Below, piece after piece: positions 1-9,796 of a DNA stretch of 17,548 bases. The stretch comes from Rodentolepis nana (lineage: Eukaryota > Platyhelminthes > Cestoda > Cyclophyllidea > Hymenolepididae), in NCBI GenBank assembly GCA_900617975.1, contig UZAE01012614.1, forward strand, positions 18,016 through 35,563. Direction: 5' to 3'. Within the stretch, counting starts at the first letter, position 1. Each line of letters begins with the position of its first letter. A program made the position numbers and the translations under genes. The notes beneath the pieces were generated by a model, which was not told where the DNA came from, ran no database searches, and saw only the letters and a program-made list of their open reading frames with translations.

Positions 1-21
1 TTTCTTAATCCATTAGTTTAG

Positions 22-3000
22 GCTGTCGAAAAACACTTGTTACCACTGATTAAAAGGCTTATGATGGGTAACAGTCGACTGTGCTCCAGACGCTTTGTAC
101 GCAACCTCTTCCTCTCTATTCGACTTCCGGTATTTCTGGCTATCGTACCAGCTCTTCTTGCTCATAGTTTTGTTTCCTCTGAATGTCACAGCAGTGCTAG
201 ACCCTCCCCCAGTATGCCACTTCAGTTAGAGAATGATGAAAGTGGCCCTCCTTCCAATGCCTTCGAAAAGGCCTTCCTTAAAAGCTTCGTGCTTACCGAG
301 AAAAGTGGGTAAGTTAACTGGCGATCAAAATGATTATACATTTCAATAAAATATATTTTTTTAGGTTACTTAAAGACAGGTAGATAAACCCTCACTGGTC
401 AGAGTCATTTGCATTCCTGTTTTTGTGAATTCTAAGGACGATCCACTTTGATAGAAATAATTTAATTTAAATGAATATCCCAAAAATATGGGAAAAGGAC
501 AAAGAATGATTTCGTATCTATTTCCTTTTTTATCTAAGTCATCACTAGTCTCTGAGACCTAACGGTCTTGACCTCGTAGTGCCTTTTTGTTCGAGCCTCA
601 GGTTTTCTGTAGAGAACTGCTCTATTTTCGAAAGTGGTCCATTTTAATTATGTAATTTTCTCCGACGAGTGATGCCCGGAACCATTACATATGTTTAGTT
701 ACCCCTAACCGAAACTGTAAAACCCCTTACAAGCACACACGCAGCAGATATTCATTACATACTTCTATTGAGTTTCCTTTCCATCTCTTTCTCATCTCTC
801 CTCCTTTTTGCTGTCGTATCCTAGCTACTGTTACTACAACAGCTATAATTAATGTTCTCCAATTTTGCCTAATTAATGAAGATGGGAAGTAAAAATTCTT
901 TTTAACCCACTTAATTGATAAACATTTTTTGGCTCTATTTGCATTAAGCACTATTGGTGTCGAACCAGTAACTTCTGAATATGTAAATGCATGGAAGATT
1001 GACTAGGAGATTCCCTTGTCCTGAGAATGTCTGCTATAAGGCGTTCATAAATTGATGACATTTCTAAGTTCGCGTGCTTTAGTGTCGCACGGTTTTTAAT
1101 TTATGCCGAGTAGCCTAATGAGCTCATTAGAAAATACAACTTTTGTTTGTGAGCTTTATTGAAATCAAAAAGGCTGCCGAAGTCCTAATTAATGTCAAAA
1201 ATATGTTTTCCTTTCGGGGTGTGCGATAGATTTACCTCCACGTGGTGCACCCTGGGCAACGTATACTCATACGGCAAAAAAGTCTATTAACCGGCAGTTG
1301 ACTTCAAATTACCATCACCCCACTGTAAGACTTTTTCGACCACTTCCACAGTACTACATCACATTTTTTCAAAATTTTCAATCTTCGTCTTTGAAACACT
1401 CTTCAGTTCCCCTCCTCTCGACTTTTTTTCACTTTGATGTTCCTTCCCCTTTGTGATGCCTGAAGTCAATTATAGGGCTAATGATAACCATCAAAACGCC
1501 TGCCATTTGATATAAATAAATAAATGTTTTCCTTTCTGTTAATTAATTATTCTGTTTTAGAGCAGAGTCATCTGAGCCGTATGTGCCTCTGGTTGCTGCA
1601 GTTCAGGACAGTTTCAATTGGCTTGTCACTAAGTTGGGCCCTCTTGCGACTGCTACTCAGCTAATCCCTCCTCTTATAACAACCCTAATTCACTGTTACT
1701 ATGGCCAAGAGGCCCTTTGTCCTGTTGAAATTGAGGAGAGAGCCACTCGATTGAATTATCGTATTCCAAAAAGCCCTCTGCCAATGCCCGTTTATACCTC
1801 TGGACGAATTCTCGCTGCAGATATTCAGGCCCCTGGAATTTTCAGGTGTCTTGAGAGAATATCTTGCCATTACGGTGTGGAGGTATGCTTCCATATGTAA
1901 TATTATCAAGATAAAGAAAAGCTATTCGTTGCTCTTGAGAATCTTTTATCATCTGTAATTTTTTTTATGTCTTTGCCAAAGTGAGCTTTCCTTTGTTTAT
2001 TTCGCCAGGTTATCACCAGTCTTTACCTTCCCTTTGTAAAGTCGTCCGTAGAATTGGCCTTGCTCACTTTTCAAAGCGGTGAGAAAATAGTCAATGATGC
2101 AAATGCAGGACCTTCTTGGAATTTTGAATGTGAGGCACGTCTTATCGCGTCATTGGTTTTTCTCCATCAGTTCGCCTCCTACCTTCCAGCCAACCAGCTC
2201 ATGGATAACCTACAGGTAAAATTGAATTAGTATACTGTTATTCTTCTAGGAACCAATAATATCGACCTGTTTAACTGGTGCTCTAAAACTGACTGGGCGA
2301 CTAGATGTGGGATTTCCAAGTGGTTCTATTGGGAGACTGGCGCTCCTTTGTAAAACCCTCGATTGTATTTATATTCTAGGAGTGCGTTTGGGCTTCGAAA
2401 TAGTTCGAAGTCAGATGACAGAACTTATTCAACTCCTCTTTTCTCTTTTTGACCGATCGTTTGGGAGTTTGGATAAGCCCACCGCACTCCCGAATCCTGA
2501 ATCTGATAATCATAATAATAGCTTAAGTTAGTATGCTACTTATTGCATTCCAGTAGCCCGGAATTCTGTGCCCTTTAATCACTTCTTTTTTTTAGAATCG
2601 GAAACAAATCTTATCCATGAACCACAAAATCAATCGTCTTCCCTCTTTGTCGTTAAGTTGGATCGGCATACATCCTCACTTAGTGTTGCCAAGCAGGGTT
2701 CTCCAGTTGCCTCTAAGGAATCTCTATCTAGCTCAACCCATCTACAAGAATCCAACCATGTGACAGGAATTACTGCTTCAATGGACAAGAAACCAGTCGA
2801 ACAGTCACAAGAATTTACTTCTTGGCAAAGGCCTTCTTGCCTAGAAGAACTCAAATTGACCTTCACCCCGGAAATGGCTTACAGGGCATATATCCCTCTT
2901 TGTCGTCTTGCGGGTAGGCGATTATTATCACAGAGACATTTGTAAAGCAGCAACCTGAAGTTTGCTAAGCGGAGTTCGTTCAACAGATACGATTGAACGC

Positions 3001-6000
3001 CCATTTAATGCCTGTGTGTAGTTTCTTTTGCCAGCATGTCTTGGACACGGTTTCATGTATTGCCATATTTCCTGTGAAGTAGACTTACAAAAATTTTTAT
3101 TCTGCCTCGAAGTGTCTCAGAGTGAACAGTACTCGTATTTACATTCTCCCCTAACATCAGGTTCCAGTAAATTCATTTGCGTCTTAGTCGCAATTTATGC
3201 TGATCTTAGAATCACTGTAGTTCCTACCATTAGTTATGGCAGGCAAGTTATCGATGCCCGCTTCTTTTCGTAACTAGGCACACGTTGGAATAACTACTTA
3301 TTTGTGATCATAATTACAACGTCCTCAATTTTTCTGTTTTTTTTATATATATTATTAGGAGGAAGTCACATCGAATCAAATCTCTATAATATTGATCATA
3401 TCCTCACTCTAACGAAGCAATACGAAGACACAATGCAGAAATGGAATGAAAGAAGAAGCTTTGGCAACGTCGCTAATCCACATCTCAAAGTAAATGCTGA
3501 CTATGAGGCTAAGCTAGTGAGTTTTGAGACAAATTGTGCCTATAATATAATTTCAATTTGCGTGTAAATGTCTATTTGATACCTCAACAAATAATTCCAA
3601 TACTTTCTTGAAGAGTCCATTTATCCTTATTAAGATCCTATGCAGATACTTATTCGGACCTAAATAAAGACGAATGTACATTTACGTATGAGTTAAATCT
3701 TCAGTTCTCATCCTTGTTTGAGGCAAGCTACAATGACTGAGCTTAAGGCTGGCAAGTTGTTTAAAAATAGAAATAAGGTCCAAGAAACATTAAAAAGATT
3801 GGAAGAGTTAAAGTTAGGGACCGTCTTACCAAGATGACGGCAATCAAGTGACTAGTAGGAGATCTGAGGATGGGTGTATTTCCTAGTATGGCTAATAGTC
3901 ACTGTTCTCTCAAGTTTGATTGATTGGTCCTTGTATTACCTTGTATGAATGTTGCAACGGCCTTTGTGGTTTACAGAAAGCCTATAGCTCGCAGCAATTA
4001 TCTAAATTATAAATTATTTGCAATCCTATTAATTCACTTGTAGTTATACATGATTTACCTTAGGTTGCTTCATATTTTGAGGTTGATTTTCACGGAAAAA
4101 GTGTCCGTGAGCCTTCCCAATGTAACCTCAAGTTGTACTGGTAGTATTTTGCTTTTTTCAAGGCTGCCAACACATCTGTAAGCAAACCTGCACCTACTCA
4201 CCTAAATGGTGAATGGATAACATACTTCCGGTCTAAAGTTCGAATTCCTTCTTCGTCTTTTACCCCAACCCTTCAGAACTTCAAACTTCACAATAAATGT
4301 CTTTTATCTTTCACAGGTATGTCTAATAACATCATTCAACAAAAATTCTATTTAGTCATGTTAATTTCCACTTTACAGGCCACAACGGAGCGATTCGAAG
4401 TATAACGGCCCTGCCTACTAATAATAGTTTCATCACAACTAGCAATGATAGAAATGTTAATCTATACTCTCTTACCTCTGCTCGAGAGGTTTTCATGCGC
4501 CGATCCTCCCGTCGTACCATTTCAGAAAGTGATAAAGACGTTTCTCCTCATCGATTTCCTAAAGGATTGGGAGGTGTGGTATCCCCTCCCTTTTCTGAAT
4601 CATCGTCTTTCATCACACCCGCATTTACCTTCCCTGGTCATTGTCGTGCAGTCCTTGGTGCTGCCTATCTCGATTTTGATCGCCTTGTTGCGTCAATGGA
4701 TGCTTCACTCCTATTGTTATGGGATCCTGTAACAGGCCAGAAAGTGGCGGCCTTTGCCCCGTCGGAAAATTCGGAGGAGGTGGGAGTAGGTGGAGGGAGA
4801 CCTTGTGTGGTCCGTGGAACGTCATCCAGTCATCTTCCTGCTAGGTTGACCGCCTTGTCTTCTTCATCGTTATTTCGCAGCACAATTCTCGCCGGTGATG
4901 AAGCTGGGTGTCTCCTTGTCATCGATCAAAGAACTGATAATAGGCGTACGGCTGAAATACTTCGTTTTACGGCTGCCATGCCAATCACTAATGAACCGAT
5001 AGTCATTAACAGTGAAGCCCCGCCTCGATTTGGCAGATCAAGTATGCCCCTTGGAAAGCCTAGTCTTGAAAATCTTCCAGGTTCGTTTTTTATTTAAGTA
5101 GAATATTTTAATGAAGATACTCCTCTCTAACGCTTTCCAAGATTGAAATTTGACTTCTAAACTACGAACACTGGATTGATAGTAGAAAGGACAATGCGAA
5201 TTATTTCGCTAAATGAGTTTGTTTAAGCCTTAAATGTGTTTTTTTTCGGTTCTAATTTATTCCTGATAAATATACTCGTTTACTTTTAGCTAATAACCCT
5301 GCCATTGTAAAGCTAAAATGTCGTGATTTAAGTAAATTAGTGCTATGGCCAATTCGCTATGTGTAATTCACAAAAATGGAGTCACCTTAGTAGACCCCAT
5401 AACTAATCTAGTAATGACATAGTATTGGATGTCTGTTTCTATACCCCAATTTTAAATGTTTTTTGGTCTTATTTGTTGGGTACAGAATGTCAAACTGATT
5501 GCAATTGTGAATGTTTGCTTCAAGGAGAGAGTTAACGATATTGAGAATTCAAATTAAGTTTCTATGGTGTATACTTGCTGGCATGCAATATCATGTTTTC
5601 ACTTGGAGCGATCGCAATAGATGTCGGTTCTTTGGTGCTCCAGTTCCAAAACATATTGCCAATTTACTCATATTTCTCTTGAAAGAGCCATAGTCCCTAT
5701 GCTTCGGTATCTCTGCTTTGCACATTTAGTGCCATGTGTGGAATTTCTTGCCTGCTTTTTTTATTATTGATCTGTTCGTTATCGTTTTCGGCGAAGCCCT
5801 TACGAGGCTAATATTTTTGCAGTTAGGGCCTCTTTTATGATGCTTGTGAACGGCCTTTGTATGGAAACATCGCTCCCGAGGAAATCTGAATTCGTTAAAG
5901 TTCTGCCGAAGTAAAGAAGGGTAAGACCCAATTGCAAAACCCAATTTTTCCCACAGCAAAGTTAAAATAATCCTTAAATATTTTGCATGCAAACATTTTT

Positions 6001-7249
6001 AGTAATAATCAAGTAGCTCAAATGGGTACTGATGGAGTGTATGGAAGACTCAAAAGAGTCTTTCGGGATTTGTTGAAAGGCTCTTGGAATTTTCAGTTTT
6101 TGTTTATTATTTTGTTTTGAACTATGTATTATTACCATTCGAGGGGTTGTGATTAATTGGATTTTATTTGACTTTGCATTCTATCGACTCTATTTTACAA
6201 ATGGTTCCTCTTGGACAGAGCCTTTGCACTCATCTGCGAACACCAGGTGACGATTTCAAGTTTATTAAGAATCGGATATAGGGTGTAGTCCATTATTTTG
6301 ACTAACAGATAAGTTACTAAAACGATTATCAGCTTTTAAAAACATGACTTTTGCCTTTTTGCGTACGCTCAATTCTTATATTAGTTGAACTCAGCACTTC
6401 TTTTAAATACTTAAGCTATCGAGATAGCGCGGTCAATCTCTTAATTGGCCCTAAATTTTATTATCATTAGAATATTGGGCTTCAAGATCGAAAAATTATG
6501 ACATAACGCCAATTCCCCATTGGCTGGCCTCTAATCGAAGCGTACTTTTGTTTAGTTTGGTTAGTTTGAATTTATTTTCATTTTATCATCTAGATAAGTA
6601 TACACTAAACTCTCCAGGAGCTCTGAAATGCATTACCTCAAGCCCAGAGTCTAGTGGAATTGTTATATGCGGTTTCTCTTCGGGCTACATCTCCCAATTC
6701 GACATTAGAGCTGGTAGCGTGGTGGCCAATTGGCGTGGACATTCAGATTCTGTTTTCCAGGCAAGTAGACTCTGCTAAACAAACCCTCAATACTCATAAA
6801 ACTCCCCTCTTATTTTTGGATAGATTTTCTCTCATTCTTCTGGATGGATTTCTACCATATCCTCAGATCGAAGTGTCGGTTTTTGGCATTTAAGCAACCC
6901 AATATCTCTCGATTATATTCGGGTTGCTCCACCATTTAGTGCCAATGGTTTGGTTTCCTGCGCTTGTCAACCCCTGCAAGACTCCCTACTTATCGCCGGT
7001 TTACCCGTTATTGCTTCTTCTAGTGGGGTTACCGGTGATTCAGCTCCCATTGTTCCAACCGTCTTAAAATTCCTTATTGGTTGCTGTAACGACGTTCCTT
7101 TGGCGGCAAGTAGAGATATGGTGTCGCCATTCGAACCCAGTGGAAAGGTAGTTCTTCGCAATGGCCAGTTGTCTGCGATGGCGGCGTTGCCTCTTGTAGA
7201 AGGACTTCTCACAGGCTCCACTTCTGGACAACTCTGTCTTCACTACTAA
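22..7249 (+). CDS. WDR81: WDR81 orthologue, C-terminal ten exons (5' partial)
   Basis: WDR81 is a BEACH-WD40 protein that acts on endosomes with WDR91 to restrain class III PI3-kinase, and in aggregate autophagy (family knowledge). Exons read from the sequence: 22-308, 1561-1882, 2009-2215, 2250-2526, 2596-2913, 3359-3516, 4163-4316, 4379-5080, 6594-6760, 6824-7249. All phases agree and give 1005 codons plus TAA. Residues 1 to about 520 form the helical middle region (YLPFVKSSVELALL; LCKTLDCIYILGVRLG). The WD40 propeller runs from about residue 570 to the end: FTGHNGAIRSI, LLLWDPVTGQ, VICGFSSGYISQFDIRAG, SSDRSVGFWHL and a final LTGSTSGQLCLHY, which follow the order of human WDR81. Serine-rich loops lengthen the first blades. 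Introns range from 34 to 1513 nt; 6761-6823 is GC-AG. The BEACH domain and start codon lie upstream of the window. Identity is recalled by eye, not by a search. Confidence 0.9.
1203..1215. repeat. Target-site duplication of retroposon copy A (left arm)
   Basis: ATGTTTTCCTTTC at 1203-1215 is repeated exactly at 1524-1536. The two 13-bp copies bracket the element at 1216-1523 and fix its ends to the base. A 13-bp direct repeat is typical of target-primed reverse transcription. Confidence 0.93.
1216..1287 (+). ncRNA. HDV-like self-cleaving ribozyme, copy A
   Basis: By-eye fold in the HDV nested double-pseudoknot order. P1 is 1216-1222 GGGGTGT with 1247-1253 GCACCCT: seven pairs, the first a G.U wobble as at the HDV cleavage site and the last a U.G. 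P2 is 1226-1233 with 1280-1287 AAGTCTAT, eight pairs. P3 is ACC 1234-1236 with GGT 1244-1246. L3 is TCCACGT, whose CC can form P1.1 with GG 1254-1255. The segment GGGCAAC 1254-1260 equals the HDV sequence there. P4 is GTAT 1261-1264 with ATAC 1269-1272. J4/2 is GGCAAAA 1273-1279, with C1275 as the candidate general-acid cytosine. Predicted cleavage is just before G1216, the element's own first base. Activity is untested. Confidence 0.85.
1216..1523 (+). mobile_element. SINE-like retroposon, copy A (full length, 308 bp)
   Basis: It is bounded by perfect 13-bp direct repeats. It begins GGGGTGTGCG and ends in ATAAATAAATAA. Layout: a 72-nt HDV-like ribozyme head, a short segment TTAACCGGCAGTTGACTTC, a C/T-rich middle shared with copies B and C (CTCGACTTTTTTTCACTTTG near 1418-1438), then a conserved 3' tail GGGCTAATGATAA with a small hairpin (ATCAAA 1490-1495, TTTGAT 1506-1511) and the A-rich tail. 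There is no conserved ORF and I see no tRNA-type A/B box. The 3' hairpin and tail suggest mobilisation by a LINE (inference). It sits in sense in a WDR81 intron. Confidence 0.9.
2914..3358 (+). other. WDR81 intron, 445 nt
   Basis: The donor is GTAGGC at 2914 and the acceptor TATTATTAG ends at 3358. Splicing restores a glycine codon. I see no RNA gene, repeat or additional exon inside; open frames here are short and do not match the family. Confidence 0.8.
3517..4162 (+). other. WDR81 intron, 646 nt
   Basis: The donor is GTGAGT at 3517 and the acceptor CTTTTTTCAAG ends at 4162, both in phase 0. I see nothing recognisable inside. Confidence 0.8.
5081..6593 (+). other. WDR81 intron, 1513 nt, longest of the gene
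   Basis: The donor is GTTCGT at 5081, a weak match to consensus. The acceptor ATCATCTAG ends at 6593. G plus AT make an aspartate codon and the frame continues into the conserved GFSSGYI blade. The interior is AT-rich with many stops. It contains only small hairpins (AAGACTC/GAGTCTT around 6045-6062; GCTATC/GATAGC around 6415-6428). No retroposon copy was seen. Confidence 0.75.
6761..6823 (+). other. GC-AG intron of WDR81 (63 nt)
   Basis: The exon ends TTTTCCAG and the intron starts GCAAGT, the usual consensus of the rare GC-donor class. The acceptor TTTTTGGATAG ends at 6823. Joining in phase 0 gives DSVFQ followed by IFSHSSGWISTISSDRSVGFW, which matches the conserved WD40 pattern, whereas read-through reaches a stop at once. 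No GT donor nearby keeps the frame. Confidence 0.85.
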
Positions 7250-7261
7250 CTGTCCATTTTC

Positions 7262-7267
7262 ATTAAA
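7262..7267 (+). terminator. Probable poly(A) signal of WDR81 (ATTAAA)
   Basis: ATTAAA lies 13 nt after the TAA stop at 7247-7249 and is followed by a T-rich stretch. If used, the 3' UTR would be very short. Confidence 0.55.
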
Positions 7268-7468
7268 ATATATTTTATTGTATGAAAATACTCAGTTTGT
7301 TCTGTTATGGCTGGCTTAATTGCATGTGCCAATTTTTGCAGTGTGCTTGAATTTTTACCTGTCTTAACGTCATACCTTTTTGCTCATAACTTGTCATTTT
7401 TTGTGTGTACTGCTATATACTGCTACTTTTAGTGGCTTCAGTGCTCTGGCTTCCGAACCCATACTGTG

Positions 7469-7500
7469 TTCGAAATATATTGCTTGCAATATATTTCGAA
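7469..7500. repeat. Perfect 15-bp inverted repeat with a 2-nt spacer
   Basis: The arms TTCGAAATATATTGC (7469-7483) and GCAATATATTTCGAA (7486-7500) are exact reverse complements around TT. It lies 220 bp after the WDR81 stop. As RNA it would be a tight hairpin and as DNA a cruciform. Function unknown; no flanking direct repeat was seen that would make it a transposon end. Confidence 0.95.
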
Positions 7501-8114
7501 AATCTTTGCATATTTGCCTCCGGGAACGAAGACTTGTTTTCTTAAGGATTTTTGTAATCACAAGTTAAATAAACAAAGATCGAGCTCATACTTTCTCTCC
7601 ATATTTTAATGATAGGTAGATCACTATTTTTAACGGATTTAAGTTTGCCACATTTATTGAATTTCTGCATATTAAGTTCCGATTTATTATTTGATTTCGT
7701 CTCCTATTATGCTCCTAATTATGCGTATTCAATCATGGCCCCTGTCTCTGTGGTGATTTAGTTTATTAAAGCTTGTCATACGAGCTTACGTGTAATATGT
7801 AGCCAAAATCATTGAATGGTGCTATTGACAACAGATAATGATGAATTCAAAGTCTTGTAATTATTTATAAAGAATAGAAGTTCATTGGGTTCATGCTTTC
7901 TCCGGAGACGAGCAAATTACATTCCTATCTAAGCTTTATTTGGTTTGAGTCAGATGCATTGAAAATTATTTAGTCTTTAAATGTAGACTAGTAGCTAAAT
8001 CGATCGGAGATGATAGTTATTCACTCATTAATGTCGATAAGTCTGGTTTACATTACTTTATTTTATCTTAGTGTATAACTGAATACAAGCTGTATTCATG
8101 GGAATCTCGATTGA

Positions 8115-8138
8115 ATCTGTTTCCTCTTTGCTTTCTAG
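8115..8138 (+). promoter_or_regulatory. Splice acceptor just before the PIN4 start (possible trans-splice site)
   Basis: A pyrimidine-rich tract (CTGTTTCCTCTTTGCTTTCT) runs into AG at 8137-8138, and the PIN4 ATG follows after only CAAAT. It could accept a spliced leader, a common mode of mRNA maturation in flatworms, or an upstream 5' UTR exon that I could not find. The in-frame codons upstream contain no ATG matching the family. Confidence 0.5.
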
Positions 8139-8143
8139 CAAAT

Positions 8144-9375
8144 ATGCCAAAATCGAAAGGCGGCGCTTCAAAAAGTTCTTCAGGAGGTAAGAAAGGTGGT
8201 GATTCTGTGGGTGAAGGAAGTTCAAAGCCTGTTGCGAAAGGCGGCACTGCTGTGAAGGTAAGTGTTAATTTCAATCCTGGAGTGGCGTTCATGACTTTTG
8301 ATAATACTCAAGAATCTCTAGTTTGCTTTCAACTAATAAAAACAATAGGAATATGTCTGAGCGATGATTGCTTAAGGCGCTATCTTGAGTTGTGCTACAA
8401 ATTAAAGTAAGATTTGTCGGTTGTTTGTACTGCATAGAAGAGTGAACTTATTTATGTTGCAGTTACAAATGGTGCATAGTGTAAATGGATATATGGATAC
8501 ATTAATGTGTATCTTAATTTGAAGTAGTAGTTCGGGTCGCATTTATAGCTAGTGTGATTTGTATAGGAAGTCTTAGAGTCGGTTTTCAAAGCCTATAGAA
8601 AAGGGCAAGTCATAAATTGTTCATGCGTTATTTAGACTGTTGGTTGTTTGTTCAATTTCGGTTTACGGATTTTTTGGCAGTATGCATCACTACTCAAGTT
8701 ATTTTAGTAGCTGTTTTGTTGACTGCCAAAATGACTGGTCTCTCATTATTGCCTGTATGTGGTACGTCCCATGTGCATAATTGTAGCTGACTGTCCATAA
8801 ATCGTGGTTTTGCCAGAAAACTAAAGTTAAATACATTACATGTTTTAGTATTATCATTGCCCACATTTGACAGGTTCGCCACATTTTATGCGAGAAACAA
8901 AGCAAGGCACTGGAGGCCATTGAACTGTTGAAAGAGGGGCAGCGATTCAATACAGTGGCTGAACAGTACAGTGAAGATAAAGCGCGCTCTGGAGGCGATC
9001 TAGGCTGGATGACTCGCGGCTCCATGGTTGGTCCTTTTCAGGTAACCACTTAAATATACCTTTGGCGGACTGTTAGATTTCTTGCTTTACTATTTATAAC
9101 AACTGCATTTATTATGTTGCTCATTTTTCTATAATTCTTCTGACGTATGATATTTACGCCTTTGGTTACGTGGCATAGATGTTTTATTATGTAATCTAGT
9201 TGCTGCACAATTTTTCAAGTGAAGCCATAAAATATTTGAAATGACTTATTTTTTTTCCTTTCAGGAGGCAGCCTTTGAGCTACCAGTTTCTTCTGTGGAC
9301 AAACCCTCTTATACGGATCCTCCAGTGAAAACAAAGTTCGGTTATCACATTATAATGGTTGAGGGAAAGAAGTAG
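8144..9375 (+). CDS. PIN4: PIN4, parvulin-type peptidyl-prolyl cis-trans isomerase
   Basis: Three exons, 8144-8257, 8874-9041 and 9265-9375, all joined in phase 0, encode 130 aa; human PIN4 (Par14) has 131. Residues 1-38 are the basic, glycine/serine/lysine-rich tail ([19 protein letters not shown]) that in this family serves DNA and pre-ribosome binding. Residues 39-130 are the parvulin domain: [47 protein letters not shown], and the end [14 protein letters not shown]. The paired active-site histidines are kept (H41, H122), and the acidic loop ends in GGDLGW as in the family. The start is fixed by the conserved MPK terminus. Introns are 616 and 223 nt. The human protein is nuclear/nucleolar and linked to rRNA processing. 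Identification is near certain. Confidence 0.97.
8258..8873 (+). other. PIN4 intron 1, 616 nt
   Basis: The donor is GTAAGT at 8258 and the acceptor CACATTTGACAG ends at 8873. I see nothing recognisable inside. Confidence 0.85.
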
Positions 9376-9402
9376 GCCGCCTTTTGCACAGTACCTCTTT
9401 AA

Positions 9403-9408
9403 AATAAA
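9403..9408 (+). terminator. Poly(A) signal of PIN4 (AATAAA)
   Basis: A canonical AATAAA lies 28 nt after the TAG stop at 9373-9375, giving a short 3' UTR. Confidence 0.7.
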
Positions 9409-9796
9409 CACGATTAAAAAACTTGAATCTCATCTTAGCCTTTTTGATACGTGGGCTTTCTTTTCTGTTATGATGATATTGGGGAAGCCGTATTTCGCAA
9501 GAACGGTAACATTCCCCTGCCTTCGATACTTCAACTCAAGAGATTGTCTAGAAATTGTTTAAAAAAGGCTAATCGCCGTTACTCGTAGCAGATTTGAACG
9601 TGAAGAAGTTAGACATTGAGTTCATTGGCTGCTCATAGGCCCGCGAAATATATGATTCTTCCGTTCATACTTGGCTAATGTGCTTGCAAAGCCAATTAGG
9701 AGATAGAAAGGCCATCATGTTATGCTAAATTAACGAAAGCTTTACTTAATTCTCCGATTTGAAATATCGCCAAGAATGTCTATCAATAAGCAAAAT
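9409..9796. other. Intergenic, nothing recognised
   Basis: AT-rich sequence between the PIN4 poly(A) signal and retroposon copy B. Open frames are short and unlike known proteins. Its last 9 bases (AAGCAAAAT, 9788-9796) are the probable left target-site repeat of copy B. Confidence 0.6.

Larger units (their letters stand above)
309..1560 (+). other. WDR81 intron holding a retroposon copy
   Basis: The donor is GTAAGT at 309 and the acceptor TCTGTTTTAG ends at 1560. Splicing joins GG to A, making a glycine codon and keeping the frame. The 1252-nt intron is AT-rich. Its only recognisable content is the sense-oriented retroposon at 1216-1523. I see no gene in 309-1200 on either strand. Confidence 0.85.
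7268..8143. other. WDR81-PIN4 intergenic region
   Basis: About 880 bp of AT-rich DNA with no supported gene. It holds one strong inverted repeat (listed separately) and, at the right end, the pyrimidine tract and AG in front of PIN4. No promoter motif could be assigned. Confidence 0.6.

Noticed and set aside
1476..1500. CTAATGA plus hairpin at the element's 3' end as a hammerhead ribozyme core
   Set aside because: The hammerhead core needs CUGANGA and a partner GAAA with flanking helices. CTAATGA lacks the invariant G and no three-helix arrangement could be drawn.
5726..5992. Minus-strand 88-codon frame inside the long WDR81 intron
   Set aside because: Near-random composition, no family resemblance, no splice sites suggesting exons, antisense in an intron.
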